64,000 nt of DNA from JBDREC01 sp043820105 [NCBI: Pseudomonadota bacterium] (GCA_043820105.1 JBDREC010000046.1:1-64000), one strand, 5' to 3'. Counted from the stretch's first letter, positions 36,006 through 44,611 are shown. The notes: a model not told the origin generated them from the letters alone. Numbers and translations: made by a program.

Positions 36006-38072
36006 ATGAAAAAAATTCTGTTTCTTTTAATTATCCATGTTTTTTTATTTCAGTTCTTGTTTGCCTCAAGCCAAAGAGCTCATCAAATTGAAGCTGGGGA
36101 TTATTTGACATTAAATTTTCCTGTTTCAGTTCTTTTATCTCCTGACTCAAAATATATTGCATACACTGAAATGAGATGGACTGGAGAAGATGAAAAAAGA
36201 GATAAGGATCTATGGATTGTTTCAGTTAAAAATAAAACTAAAAAGAGGCTTACTTTTGATGGTTTAGCCCCAGGAAATATTGCCTGGTCAAATGATTCAA
36301 AATCAATTTACTTTACTGCTTCAATCTCAAAGGCTGAGCATGTTGATCCGCCATATAATGGAAAGACACAAGTTTATAAGATCAGCATTAGTAATCCTGA
36401 TCCCTTTCCAATTACAAGAGAAGAAAAAGGGGTTTCATTATTTCAAATAACTAGCGATGAAAAATTTATTTACTACACTTCAAGCGAGCAAGTTTTTGAA
36501 GATGATTGGAAGGAAATGAAGGAAGGTAGATCTGATATAAAATATGGTCATGGAGTCAATGATTATAATCCTATTTTTAAATATGATGTTGAAAACTGGA
36601 AATCAGAAAAAATACTGGATGCAAAGAAAGTAATTTGGTCTATGCATTTGTCGCCTGATGACTCGAAGCTTGCAATGCATACAACAACAGGCAATGAGCT
36701 TATTTATAACGAAGGTTGGTCAGATGTAGAAGTTTTGGATCTAAAAACAAATGAGCTAAAAAAAATAACTGAAGGTGATTTTAGAAAAAATCATAAAACA
36801 CCATATGGATGGCTTGAAGAAATTGCCTGGGCTTATGATAGTAAAACTCTAGCTTTTTCCTTGGGATTTGATGGTTATCCCTGTCAATTATATGCAGCTA
36901 GTATTACAGGGGATAAAAGTAAAACATGGAAGCTATCTGCTCCAAAAGACTCTGATGTTACTGGTCATTTGAAATGGTATCCTGGAAAATTGACTCTAAT
37001 GTTTTTGGCTGAGATTAAAGCCCATCAATATCTATATGGAATTGAAGATGTTAAGGATTCAAAGCAAGGGGATTTTAAGTTGTTTACAAAAGATCCAATT
37101 GTTGTTCATGATTTTGACATGAATAAAGAAAAAAAGATTGCTTTAATAAAGCAATCAGGACTTGAGTTTGAAGATATATTTTTATTAAAGGCAGACAAGT
37201 TTGATAAAATTACAGAACTGAATCCTCAGACAAGCGAATGGATTTTGCCTCAGATTCAAATCGTTAAATGGGAAGGTGCTGATGGCGATATTGTTGAGGG
37301 TATTTTAGAGCTTCCTGCTGGCTATAAAAAAAGCGATGGGCCTCTTCCAACCATAATTGAAATTCATGGTGGACCTACTGCATCAACAAAAGATAGAATT
37401 AGGTTTTGGATTTATGGAAGAACCTTGATGGCTTCAAAGGGTTATGCTTTATTAAGCCCTAATTATCACGGTTCAACAGGCTATGGTGAAAAGTTTATGA
37501 CTAAGCTTATTGGCAGAGAAAATGATATTGAAGTGGAAGATATTGTAAAGGGAACTGAATATTTGATAAGCCAGGGAATAGCAGATAAAGAAAAAATTGG
37601 TGTTATGGGGTGGTCAAATGGTGGTTATTTGACTAATTGTTTAATAGTAAAAAGACCGGATCTTTATAAGGCAGCCTCATCTGGAGCTGGGGTTTTAGAC
37701 ATGGTTATTGAATGGGGAATTGAAGATACACCTGGCCATGTTATTAATTATATGAAAGGGTTTCCATGGGAAAAGCAAAAAGCCTATGTAAAAGCCTCGC
37801 CATTATATGAACTTAATAAAGTTAAAACCCCGACTTTGATTCACTTCGGAGAAAATGATGCTCGTGTTCCAATTGCTCACGCGACTGCTCTTCATAGGGC
37901 GCTTCATTATTATCTGAAGGTTCCAACTCAATTAATTGTATATCCTGATGAAGGTCATAGTTTGCAAATATATAAGAATAGACTTTTAAAAATGCAGTGG
38001 GATCTTGCTTGGTTTGAAAAATATTTATTAAAAACTGAAAAAAAAGAAGATGATAAAAAGACAGTGAGGTGA
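36006..38072 (+). CDS. Secreted S9-family prolyl oligopeptidase-like peptidase
   Basis: A signal peptide (FLLIIHVFLFQFLFA) is followed by a WD40-like beta-propeller region (about residues 35-400; repeats such as LSPDSKYIAYTE and IAWSNDSKSIYFT). The C-terminal alpha/beta-hydrolase has the catalytic triad: Ser537 in GWSNGGYL, Asp618 in GENDARVP and His651 in DEGHS. It would cleave short peptides outside the cytoplasm. The gene is monocistronic and is convergent with the C1 peptidase gene, 9 bp apart. Confidence 0.9.
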   Translation: MKKILFLLIIHVFLFQFLFASSQRAHQIEAGDYLTLNFPVSVLLSPDSKYIAYTEMRWTGEDEKRDKDLWIVSVKNKTKKRLTFDGLAPGNIAWSNDSKSIYFTASISKAEHVDPPYNGKTQVYKISISNPDPFPITREEKGVSLFQITSDEKFIYYTSSEQVFEDDWKEMKEGRSDIKYGHGVNDYNPIFKYDVENWKSEKILDAKKVIWSMHLSPDDSKLAMHTTTGNELIYNEGWSDVEVLDLKTNELKKITEGDFRKNHKTPYGWLEEIAWAYDSKTLAFSLGFDGYPCQLYAASITGDKSKTWKLSAPKDSDVTGHLKWYPGKLTLMFLAEIKAHQYLYGIEDVKDSKQGDFKLFTKDPIVVHDFDMNKEKKIALIKQSGLEFEDIFLLKADKFDKITELNPQTSEWILPQIQIVKWEGADGDIVEGILELPAGYKKSDGPLPTIIEIHGGPTASTKDRIRFWIYGRTLMASKGYALLSPNYHGSTGYGEKFMTKLIGRENDIEVEDIVKGTEYLISQGIADKEKIGVMGWSNGGYLTNCLIVKRPDLYKAASSGAGVLDMVIEWGIEDTPGHVINYMKGFPWEKQKAYVKASPLYELNKVKTPTLIHFGENDARVPIAHATALHRALHYYLKVPTQLIVYPDEGHSLQIYKNRLLKMQWDLAWFEKYLLKTEKKEDDKKTVR

Positions 38073-38081
38073 TTTATTTTG

Positions 38082-39380
38082 TTATTGGCTTAACTTTTCA
38101 CGAAGCTCTTCAGGTAAGAATTCAAAAGGAATTGTAGCATCAATCAAAAATAAATTTGCATAATCTTTAACGCTCATGTGATAAAAACCATTCATGCCAC
38201 TATCCGAACCCCAGCTGTTTTGCATGAGGATCCATTCCACATTTCCTTTTGCATTCATTTTATAACCAACTGCAAGCATTGCATGCATTCCTTCTCTTGA
38301 TATGCCTGTTGAAAGGGCTTCAGTTCTTGTTATTTTAGGAAAATCTACGAGGCTGCTATAATCAAAGGCTTTCATTGACATAACACCAGTTTTAGTGTGG
38401 ATGAATTCTGTTCTCATTGAAACACCAAGAGGAACATAGACACCGTTATTAAGTGCATTTCGAATAGAGTTTATAAAATTATCAAATGAAAGATTCAATT
38501 CGTAAATTGGTGATTCAATTGTGCTGTTTCCATTTCCTGAAAAAATGAGTTTGTTGAAATAATAAGTAGGATATCTAGGATCATTAAATGTGTCGATGTA
38601 AGTCATTTCACCAATATTTATCAAGGACTCTGCCAATTCTTTTGGACTAGTTTCTTTGCCTTTAAATATAGTACTATTTGGCACTTTACCCATTGATTTA
38701 TCTAGCAGTGCTTGTGCCTTATCAAGGTGTTTATAAACATAATCTATTAGCTCGCTTTCATTGACAGAACCAGAGTCATACATTTTCCTAAACTCTTGTT
38801 TGGCGTCCATTAGTAGATAGCCAAGCAAAGTTGTAACATATTCACTGTATTCGCTCGTTGCTGTTTCTGGATACTCTTCTTCTTGAACAAAACCATATTC
38901 AGCAATTAAGCCCATTGCTGTTTGATAAACTCCACCATCTTGAACAAAATTTATTGTATAATCATCAGGATTATAGACACCATCTCCTTCATCATAGATT
39001 GCAAAGGCTTCAGCAAAATCTTCTTTATAGATAATCCTATTTAATGAATCTGCAAATTTATGATATAGAGCCCAGTAGTATATGTATGATTCAGAGATAT
39101 TTATTAGAATACCTTTTTTCTTTAATGAAGCTTCAATTGCTGCTGTTGTGGCAAAAATCCAACATCTTCCTGTGTCCGCCTGATCATCTATCTTGGGTCT
39201 TGGTAAGATGAGGTCATATTCTTCCAGGGTAATCTCGGTTCCATCGTAATTAGCATATTTAATACCATCTTCAAAAACATCACCATAACTATTCGTCCAA
39301 AAAGAAAAAATGATTGCAAAAATTATTAAGAATAAGGCTAAAAAGAAATTTTGGCTGGCTCTTTGGATATTATTCTTCAT
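38082..39380 (-). CDS. Secreted papain-like (C1) cysteine peptidase
   Basis: An N-terminal hydrophobic segment (about residues 10-30) suggests export or a membrane anchor. The catalytic set is intact: Gln67 and Cys73 in DDQADTGRCWIFA, His in EGMHAMLAVGY, and Asn in ILMQNSWGS. The QxxTGRCW form recalls bleomycin hydrolase-type (C1B) enzymes rather than classical papain. The region between Cys and His is long (about 240 residues), and no propeptide is evident. Convergent with the S9 peptidase gene, giving two exported peptidases side by side. Confidence 0.85.
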   Translation of the reverse strand: MKNNIQRASQNFFLALFLIIFAIIFSFWTNSYGDVFEDGIKYANYDGTEITLEEYDLILPRPKIDDQADTGRCWIFATTAAIEASLKKKGILINISESYIYYWALYHKFADSLNRIIYKEDFAEAFAIYDEGDGVYNPDDYTINFVQDGGVYQTAMGLIAEYGFVQEEEYPETATSEYSEYVTTLLGYLLMDAKQEFRKMYDSGSVNESELIDYVYKHLDKAQALLDKSMGKVPNSTIFKGKETSPKELAESLINIGEMTYIDTFNDPRYPTYYFNKLIFSGNGNSTIESPIYELNLSFDNFINSIRNALNNGVYVPLGVSMRTEFIHTKTGVMSMKAFDYSSLVDFPKITRTEALSTGISREGMHAMLAVGYKMNAKGNVEWILMQNSWGSDSGMNGFYHMSVKDYANLFLIDATIPFEFLPEELREKLSQ

Positions 39381-39555
39381 TTTATCTCCAGATTTTTTCC
39401 CTGATTCATAATATATTAATCCGTTTGCAAAAATTATACCGAAGCTGGTCTTATAATGGTTTTGTTAATTAAGAGTGTAATTTTAATGACTTGTGTTGTT
39501 TGTCTCTAGTTTAATGAAGGTCTGATAGGTGTCAAATTGGCTTGTTTGTGCACGT

Positions 39556-39939
39556 TTATAGGTTTTTATATTTTTGTTCTAGTTCAAACTCTGAAGAAGT
39601 TACATAGTCTTCAATTTTTCTCATTCTTTCATTCATGGTTCTATATTTATGTCTTATATCTGCAAATGTTTCCTTTGGTGTTAGGGTAACAGATCTCCAA
39701 AATATAGCCTCTTCTTCTGATCGATATTGATTAGCTGGTTTTTTCTTTAGTATAAATATTAAAGCAATATATCCTATCCAAAAAAATGGTGATAAGAAGA
39801 TTGCTCCTATTATAATAATTAATCTAACAAGTGTTCTGGAAATGTTTAAATAATCTGCTATTCCAGCACAAATTCCAAATAAAATGCCTTTATCAGGATT
39901 CCTGTACAGGCGATGTGGATTTATTGATTCGTAACTCAT
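39556..39939 (-). CDS. pspC: Phage shock protein C (PspC)
   Basis: The PspC domain is clear: HRLYRNPDKGILFGICAGIADYL, then one membrane region (about residues 40-65), then a charged helical tail. PspC activates the Psp response from the inner membrane by binding PspA. The ATG at 39939 overlaps the pspB stop (ATGA) with GGAGG upstream, so the two are coupled. It is the last gene of the psp unit. Confidence 0.9.
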   Translation of the reverse strand: MSYESINPHRLYRNPDKGILFGICAGIADYLNISRTLVRLIIIIGAIFLSPFFWIGYIALIFILKKKPANQYRSEEEAIFWRSVTLTPKETFADIRHKYRTMNERMRKIEDYVTSSEFELEQKYKNL

Positions 39940-40169
39940 ATTTTGTTCCTCCATTTTGGGTTGTCTTTGTCTAGAATTGTTTCAATTGAATTTATCCTTG
40001 TTTCCATTTTTTGTGCTGCTTGCCAAAGGTCAGATAATATTTGCTCATCTTCTCGTGATAGTGTTTTTGCTGATTTTATTTTGGCTATATAGTGGAGGAT
40101 TAGCCAAAATGGAACTATGATTATAAGAAAAGCAAAAAATAATGAAACTGTTACAATTGTTGGGGCCAT
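39936..40169 (-). CDS. pspB: Phage shock protein B (PspB)
   Basis: This 77-residue protein has one N-terminal membrane segment (VSLFFAFLIIIVPFWLILHYIA) followed by a coiled-coil tail with EDEQILSDLWQAAQKMETRI, as in PspB. It works with PspC to sense envelope stress. It is separated from pspA by 85 bp that consist mostly of heptamer repeats, which could change the ratio of PspA to PspB/C. Confidence 0.85.
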   Translation of the reverse strand: MAPTIVTVSLFFAFLIIIVPFWLILHYIAKIKSAKTLSREDEQILSDLWQAAQKMETRINSIETILDKDNPKWRNKI

Positions 40170-40185
40170 TTTATTTCCTTTGAAA

Positions 40186-40250
40186 GTGGTAAGCTGTAGG
40201 TTGTAAGCTGTAAGAAAGGAGTACAGCGTACGGCGTACAGCGTACAGCGT
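40186..40250. repeat. Two heptamer tracts (GTGGTAA/GCTGTAA and GTACAGC) inside the psp operon
   Basis: Four degenerate units GTGGTAA, GCTGTAG, GTTGTAA, GCTGTAA (40186-40213) are followed by four GTACAGC/GTACGGC units (40221-40248). They fill most of the gap between pspA and pspB. This is the only tract seen inside a probable operon rather than at its end, apart from the one between dctP and dctQ. Confidence 0.8.
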
Positions 40251-40254
40251 TTGC

Positions 40255-40917
40255 TTATTTTCCTAGTTTTTCTTTTAGTTTTTGTAGTTCTGTTTCTATT
40301 TCGTTTTCGTGTTCTAGTTTTTCGAATTCATCTTCTAAGGATTTTTTGCCCCCCTTTATTTTCATGGCTTCTATTTCGCCTTCCATTCTATCAATATCGC
40401 GCTCGAATTTATCGAATTTATTAAGTGCTTTTGAGGTTTCTGATTTGTGAATTTGCCTGTTCATTTCAAGTCTTGAAGCTGCTGACTGCTTTCTGGCTAT
40501 AATAGTTTTTTGTTTTGTTTTTGCTTCACTAAGTTTATCTTCAAGTTGTTTTATATCTTTTTTAAAATGATCTAAGATTTCATTAAGATTGTTAAACTCA
40601 ATATTATAGTCATTTTCAATTCTTTGCTTTTTAGCTTTTTCTTCAATTGCAGCCTTTGCTAAATCATCTCTTCCTTTTTCAACGGCAAGCTCTGCTTTGC
40701 TTTGCCACATATTTTGATTTTCTTTTAAAAGTTCAATATTTCTTTCAATAGTTTTTTTGTCAGCAATGTATTTTGCTGCTTGAGACTTGACTTCAACAAG
40801 AGTATCTTCCATCTCTTGAATCATTAGCCTGACCATTTTTTCTGGATCCTCTGCTTTATCAAGCATATGGATTATGTTTGAATTAATAATATCTGTAAGT
40901 CTTGAAAAAATTCCCAT
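40255..40917 (-). CDS. pspA: Phage shock protein A (PspA)
   Basis: PspA/Vipp1 proteins are ESCRT-III-like; they coat damaged inner membrane and inhibit PspF. The protein is almost wholly coiled coil, with the N-terminal amphipathic MGIFSRLTDIINSNI and the conserved EDPEKMVRLMIQEMEDTL. The ATG at 40917 has AGGAGG just upstream and gives the normal length (about 220 residues). Its promoter is the sigma-54 site at 41304-41319, with a small membrane-protein gene in between. Confidence 0.94.
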   Translation of the reverse strand: MGIFSRLTDIINSNIIHMLDKAEDPEKMVRLMIQEMEDTLVEVKSQAAKYIADKKTIERNIELLKENQNMWQSKAELAVEKGRDDLAKAAIEEKAKKQRIENDYNIEFNNLNEILDHFKKDIKQLEDKLSEAKTKQKTIIARKQSAASRLEMNRQIHKSETSKALNKFDKFERDIDRMEGEIEAMKIKGGKKSLEDEFEKLEHENEIETELQKLKEKLGK

Positions 40918-40981
40918 TTTTGCCTCCTGTTTATATGGTAAATTAATACCCATATGTTATTAAAATATTCAAGGAATTAAT

Positions 40982-41254
40982 TTAATAATCCCTGAATTTA
41001 TCATAAGGTTGGTGGCAAATACAAAATCCTGTATCTGCCCAGTCCTTTTTTCTATCAATATTTTCTGATTCCTCAGATAAAATTTCATAGTTTTTTTTGT
41101 TTTTATCTGAAAGGCTTGTTGCTTCATTTTGTATAAGATTAAAATTGTTTTCAAGGGAGCTTAGTTTTTCTTCAGAAGATAAAAATAATAAAAAGCCAAT
41201 TGAAAGGAATAGGCTTTCTTTGATTATATTATTTTTATTAATTATACTTATCAT
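40982..41254 (-). CDS. Small membrane protein, first gene of the psp operon (unknown)
   Basis: The 90-residue protein has one hydrophobic N-terminal segment (SLFLSIGFLLFLSS) and a hydrophilic, Glu/Lys/Ser-rich remainder with two Cys near the end. AGGA lies about 10 bp before the ATG, and the start is about 40 bp after the predicted sigma-54 transcription start, so it should be expressed with pspA. It does not resemble PspB, PspC, PspD or PspG. A role in the envelope-stress response is inferred only from position. Confidence 0.65.
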   Translation of the reverse strand: MISIINKNNIIKESLFLSIGFLLFLSSEEKLSSLENNFNLIQNEATSLSDKNKKNYEILSEESENIDRKKDWADTGFCICHQPYDKFRDY

Positions 41255-41303
41255 TATACTTTTTTCCTTTTTAACTAAGCCCTAAAACATAAGAAGGCGA
41301 TAT

Positions 41304-41319
41304 TGCATGGAATGTGCCA
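41304..41319 (-). promoter_or_regulatory. Sigma-54 (-24/-12) promoter of the psp operon
   Basis: On the minus strand the sequence reads TGGCACATTCCATGCA: GG and GC are 10 bp apart, as required for sigma-54, and the flanking bases match the TGGCAC/TGCA consensus well. It points at the small membrane-protein gene and pspA. The sigma-54 activator gene pspF is divergent next to it, as in known psp loci. Confidence 0.88.
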
Positions 41320-41392
41320 ATTCTTTGACATTGGATAAGTGTCTATAATCAAACACCAAATTTCGTCTCATCTGAAAAAGCTTGATTTTTAT

Positions 41393-41424
41393 AGTGGCGT
41401 AAAATACCATGAAGTGGCATAAAA
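41393..41424. promoter_or_regulatory. Candidate PspF upstream activating sites (AGTGGCRTAAAA direct repeat)
   Basis: AGTGGCGTAAAA (41393-41404) and AGTGGCATAAAA (41413-41424) are direct repeats 20 bp apart, about two helical turns. They lie roughly 100 bp upstream of the psp transcription start and just before pspF, where activator sites for sigma-54 promoters are expected. The sequence has not been compared with known PspF sites. Confidence 0.45.
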
Positions 41425-41451
41425 CAATAAATAAGGTTTAAAAAAACCAAT

Positions 41452-42474
41452 TTGAGTGATTTCGTTGAAAATAATCCCTTAATAGGGGAATCTGAATCTT
41501 TTCATCTGGCTTTAAACAAGGTTTCAGTTTTAGCAAAAATAAATAAACCTGTTTTAGTAGTTGGTGAAAGAGGAACAGGTAAAGAATTATTTGCAGCCAG
41601 GCTTCATTATCTTTCTGACCGCTGGGACAATGACTATTTAAAGCTTAATTGTTCAACTTTAACTGAAGGTATTTTAGAATCAGAACTCTTTGGTCATGAG
41701 GCGGGTTCTTTTACAGGTGCTTTAAAAAAACATATTGGTGTATTTGAAAAAGCTGATAATGGAACTTTATTTCTTGATGAAATTGCTAATACATCCTTAA
41801 GGCTTCAGGAAAAAATACTAAGAGTAATTGAATATGGTGAATTTACAAGAGTTGGTGGAAATATTAATCTTAAGACTGATGTGAGAATTGTTGCAGCTAC
41901 TAATATTGACTTGCCTAATTTGGCCAGTTGCGGCCAATTTCGCTTTGATTTGCTTGATCGCTTATCTTTTGATGTTATTACAATACCCCCTTTAAGAGAA
42001 AGAGGGCTTGATATTGTTTTGCTGGCAGAGCATTTTGCAATGAAAATGGTAAAGCAAATTAAGGGAGATTGTTTTTATGGCTTTTCTGATGAAAGCAAAA
42101 ACAAGCTTTTAGCACATGCTTGGTCAGGAAATGTTCGTGAACTAAGAAATGTTATTGAAAGAACCGTTTTTCATGCTCATGTAAACAAAAAAAAGACATA
42201 TGAAATTATAATTAATCCATTTGAATCTGAGCATAAGTTGCCTGGTGCTTCTCTTGACTCAAAAGATAATATTGATATTATTCAAGAAAATATAAAAGAA
42301 AAAGGTCTTGAGGAAGTTTTAGATTTTTATTTAGCGGTTGATAATTATAAGAAAGAAATTTTGGGAAATGCATTAAGGAAAAATAATTTTAATCAGAAAA
42401 AAACTGCATATAAGTTGGGTCTAACGTATAATCAGTTTAGGGGTCTAATTAGAAAGTTTAAGATAAAAAGATAA
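41452..42474 (+). CDS. pspF: PspF, sigma-54 activator of the psp operon, with GSFTGA loop
   Basis: The protein is an AAA+ enhancer-binding protein without a receiver domain, like PspF, beginning directly with NPLIGESESFHLAL. Walker A is GERGTGKE; Walker B is GTLFLDEI. The sigma-54-contact loop reads GSFTGA instead of GAFTGA. A C-terminal Fis-type helix-turn-helix is present (NQKKTAYKLGLTYNQFRGLI). The TTG start at 41452 matches the N-terminus of PspF. Divergent from the psp genes it should activate; PspA is its expected inhibitor. Confidence 0.9.
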   Translation: MSDFVENNPLIGESESFHLALNKVSVLAKINKPVLVVGERGTGKELFAARLHYLSDRWDNDYLKLNCSTLTEGILESELFGHEAGSFTGALKKHIGVFEKADNGTLFLDEIANTSLRLQEKILRVIEYGEFTRVGGNINLKTDVRIVAATNIDLPNLASCGQFRFDLLDRLSFDVITIPPLRERGLDIVLLAEHFAMKMVKQIKGDCFYGFSDESKNKLLAHAWSGNVRELRNVIERTVFHAHVNKKKTYEIIINPFESEHKLPGASLDSKDNIDIIQENIKEKGLEEVLDFYLAVDNYKKEILGNALRKNNFNQKKTAYKLGLTYNQFRGLIRKFKIKR

Positions 42475-42512
42475 AAGGGCTTGATATTAAGAATGGCTTG
42501 GTTTAATAATTA

Positions 42513-42582
42513 GTGGTAAGTCGTAAGTGGTAAGTGGTAAGTGGTAAGTGTTAAGTGGTAAGTGTTAAGTGGTAAGTGGTAA
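42513..42582 (+). repeat. Heptamer tandem repeat (GTGGTAA) x10, imperfect
   Basis: Ten units: seven GTGGTAA, one GTCGTAA and two GTGTTAA. The array lies 38 bp after the pspF stop and before the TRAP operon. The substitutions suggest an older array than the perfect one at 11572. Confidence 0.92.
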
Positions 42583-42651
42583 GAAGGATAACTGGTGACA
42601 GGTGCCCTGGTGACCTATTATTAAGTTAAGAATTAATACTTAAGAGTTAAT

Positions 42652-43518
42652 ATGAAAATGAAAAAATATATAATACTTTTTTTGCTTTTATTGTTTATGA
42701 TGGGGTGCTCTGTAAAGCGTTTTGCTGTTAGGCAAGTTGGAGAAGTTATAAAAGATGGCATGGAAGCAGTTTATTCAGAAGAAGATCTTGAACTAGCTAA
42801 AATTTCTATTGCTTCAAATTTGAAGCTTCTTGAGGTTTTGCTCGTTGATGATCCTGAGAATATAACTATTAAGATGTTGTTAACTGAAGGCTATGGAGCT
42901 TACTCTTTAGCTTTTATTGAAGAAGCTTCCCTCGTTAGGGCTAGTTATTTTTATAAAAAGGCAATGAAATATGCTGAGGAAGTTTTACAAGAGGCAGATT
43001 ATTTTAAAGCTGGTTTTAAATTAAGCATACCAGCTTTTGAAAAAGAAGTGAGTTTAATTAAAAAAGACCACGTAGATTCTGTTTTTTGGTTTGCATTTAA
43101 TTGGGGACGCTATATTTTACTTAACCTGGATAACACGCAGGCTCTATTTGATCTTCCAAAGGTTGAAGCTTTAATGAAACAAGTGATGGTTTTGGATGAT
43201 AGCTTCTATTTTTCATCAGCACATTTGTTTTTTGGAAGCTTACATTCAGCCAGGCCTGTAATGCTTGGAGGTAAACCAGATTTATCAAAGAAGCATTTTG
43301 AAACATGTATTACTAATACGCAGGAAAAGTTCTTTCTTCATAAGTACTATTATGCAAAATATTATGCAGTTAGGGTTCAAGATCAGGATTTATTTAAAAA
43401 AATGTTAAGTGATGTTATCAACGGCGATCTTGAAATATTGCCAAGCTTCAGACTTATGAATAAAATTGCTCAAGTTAAGGCAAAAGCTTTGCTTGCAAAA
43501 AGTAGTGAGTATTTTTAA
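42652..43518 (+). CDS. TRAP transporter-associated lipoprotein TatT (TPAT T component)
   Basis: The signal peptide ends in a lipobox (FMMGC, Cys19). The rest is helical with TPR-like repeats, as in the TatT family (Treponema pallidum TP0956), which forms a trimer that binds the TRAP substrate-binding protein. The genes for the substrate-binding protein, small and large permeases follow on the same strand, in the order of the described TPAT systems. Proposed ligands of these systems are hydrophobic molecules; the ligand here is unknown. Confidence 0.85.
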   Translation: MKMKKYIILFLLLLFMMGCSVKRFAVRQVGEVIKDGMEAVYSEEDLELAKISIASNLKLLEVLLVDDPENITIKMLLTEGYGAYSLAFIEEASLVRASYFYKKAMKYAEEVLQEADYFKAGFKLSIPAFEKEVSLIKKDHVDSVFWFAFNWGRYILLNLDNTQALFDLPKVEALMKQVMVLDDSFYFSSAHLFFGSLHSARPVMLGGKPDLSKKHFETCITNTQEKFFLHKYYYAKYYAVRVQDQDLFKKMLSDVINGDLEILPSFRLMNKIAQVKAKALLAKSSEYF

Positions 43519-43537
43519 GCAAATTCAAGGAGTTTTT

Positions 43538-44548
43538 TTGAAAAGTAAGTATATAAAATTGTTTTTAATTATTTTTTTTACCTTATCTATTTCTATGCTT
43601 GTTCAGCCAAAAACTATTATTAAATTAGCAACAGTAGCACCAGATGGTTCTGCTTGGATGAAGATCACAAAAGAATACACAGATGCTGTTGAAAAAGCCA
43701 CAAATAATCGAATAGGTTTTAAACTTTATCCCGGTGGTGTTGCAGGTGATGAAAGAGCAGTTCTGCGAAAAATGAGATTTAATCAAATTAATGCAGCTGG
43801 CTTTACTGGGGTTGGCTTAGGAGATATTTTACCAGAGGTTAGGATTCTTGACTCACCAATGCTATTTAGATCTTATGCTGAAGTTGATTTTGTCTTGTCA
43901 AAATTTACAAAAGATTTTGAGAGTGAATTTTTAAAAAAAGGTTTTGTTTTGTTAGGGTGGACAGAGGTTGGATTTATTTACTTTTTTTCTCAATTAAATA
44001 TTCTTACAAAAGAGCTTTTATCAGAAACCAAAATGTGGACCTGGGAAGGGGACCCTGTTTCTTCTGCTATGCTTAATTCTTTAAATGTTAAACCTATTCC
44101 ACTGGCAGTTACAGATGTTTTAACATCTTTGCAAACAAACTTAATTGATTCTGTCTATACTGGCCCAGCTGCCTGTGTAGCCTTACAATGGTTTGCAAGG
44201 ATTAAATATATTTTAGATGTAAAGCTTGCTGATGCGGTTGGTGCAATTTTGATTTCAGAAAAAACTTATAATATGCTTTCAAAACCAGATAGCAAAATAC
44301 TTAAAGATCTGGGTTTTGAATATATGAAAAAGCTTACCAAGATATCAAGAAAAGATAATGACGAATCATTAAGCCTAATGCAGGGAAATGGAATCACTTT
44401 ATTAAAACCCACAGAAAAAGATAAAGAATTCTTTGTAAAGGCCGGACAACAGGCAAGACAAGCCCTTGTTGGAAAAATGTATTCAAAAGAATTATTAAAT
44501 CGATTTGAAAAGACTTTGGAAGAGTTTAGGAAAAGTGGTAAGCGGTAA
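43538..44548 (+). CDS. TRAP transporter substrate-binding protein, DctP family
   Basis: The start is taken as TTG at 43538, because AAGGAG lies 6-7 bp upstream and a normal signal peptide follows (KLFLIIFFTLSISMLVQ). The mature protein has the DctP pattern: IKLATVAPDGSAWMK, LYPGGVAGDERAVLRKM, and IPLAVTDVLTSLQTNLIDSVYTGP. It delivers the substrate to the DctQ/DctM permeases. The last four codons (SGKR) and the stop codon lie within the GTGGTAA repeat array that follows, so the repeat forms the C-terminus. Confidence 0.9.
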   Translation: MKSKYIKLFLIIFFTLSISMLVQPKTIIKLATVAPDGSAWMKITKEYTDAVEKATNNRIGFKLYPGGVAGDERAVLRKMRFNQINAAGFTGVGLGDILPEVRILDSPMLFRSYAEVDFVLSKFTKDFESEFLKKGFVLLGWTEVGFIYFFSQLNILTKELLSETKMWTWEGDPVSSAMLNSLNVKPIPLAVTDVLTSLQTNLIDSVYTGPAACVALQWFARIKYILDVKLADAVGAILISEKTYNMLSKPDSKILKDLGFEYMKKLTKISRKDNDESLSLMQGNGITLLKPTEKDKEFFVKAGQQARQALVGKMYSKELLNRFEKTLEEFRKSGKR

Positions 44549-44611
44549 GTGGTAAGGGGTAAGTGGTAAGTGGTAAGTGGTAAGTGGTAAGTCGTAAGTC
44601 GTAAGTCGTAA
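44535..44611 (+). repeat. Heptamer tandem repeat (GTGGTAA) x11 overlapping the end of dctP
   Basis: Eleven units: six GTGGTAA, one GCGGTAA, one GGGGTAA and three GTCGTAA. The array starts inside the dctP coding sequence and its second unit contains the stop codon. It lies between dctP and dctQ, so it is transcribed as part of the TRAP operon. Confidence 0.95.
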
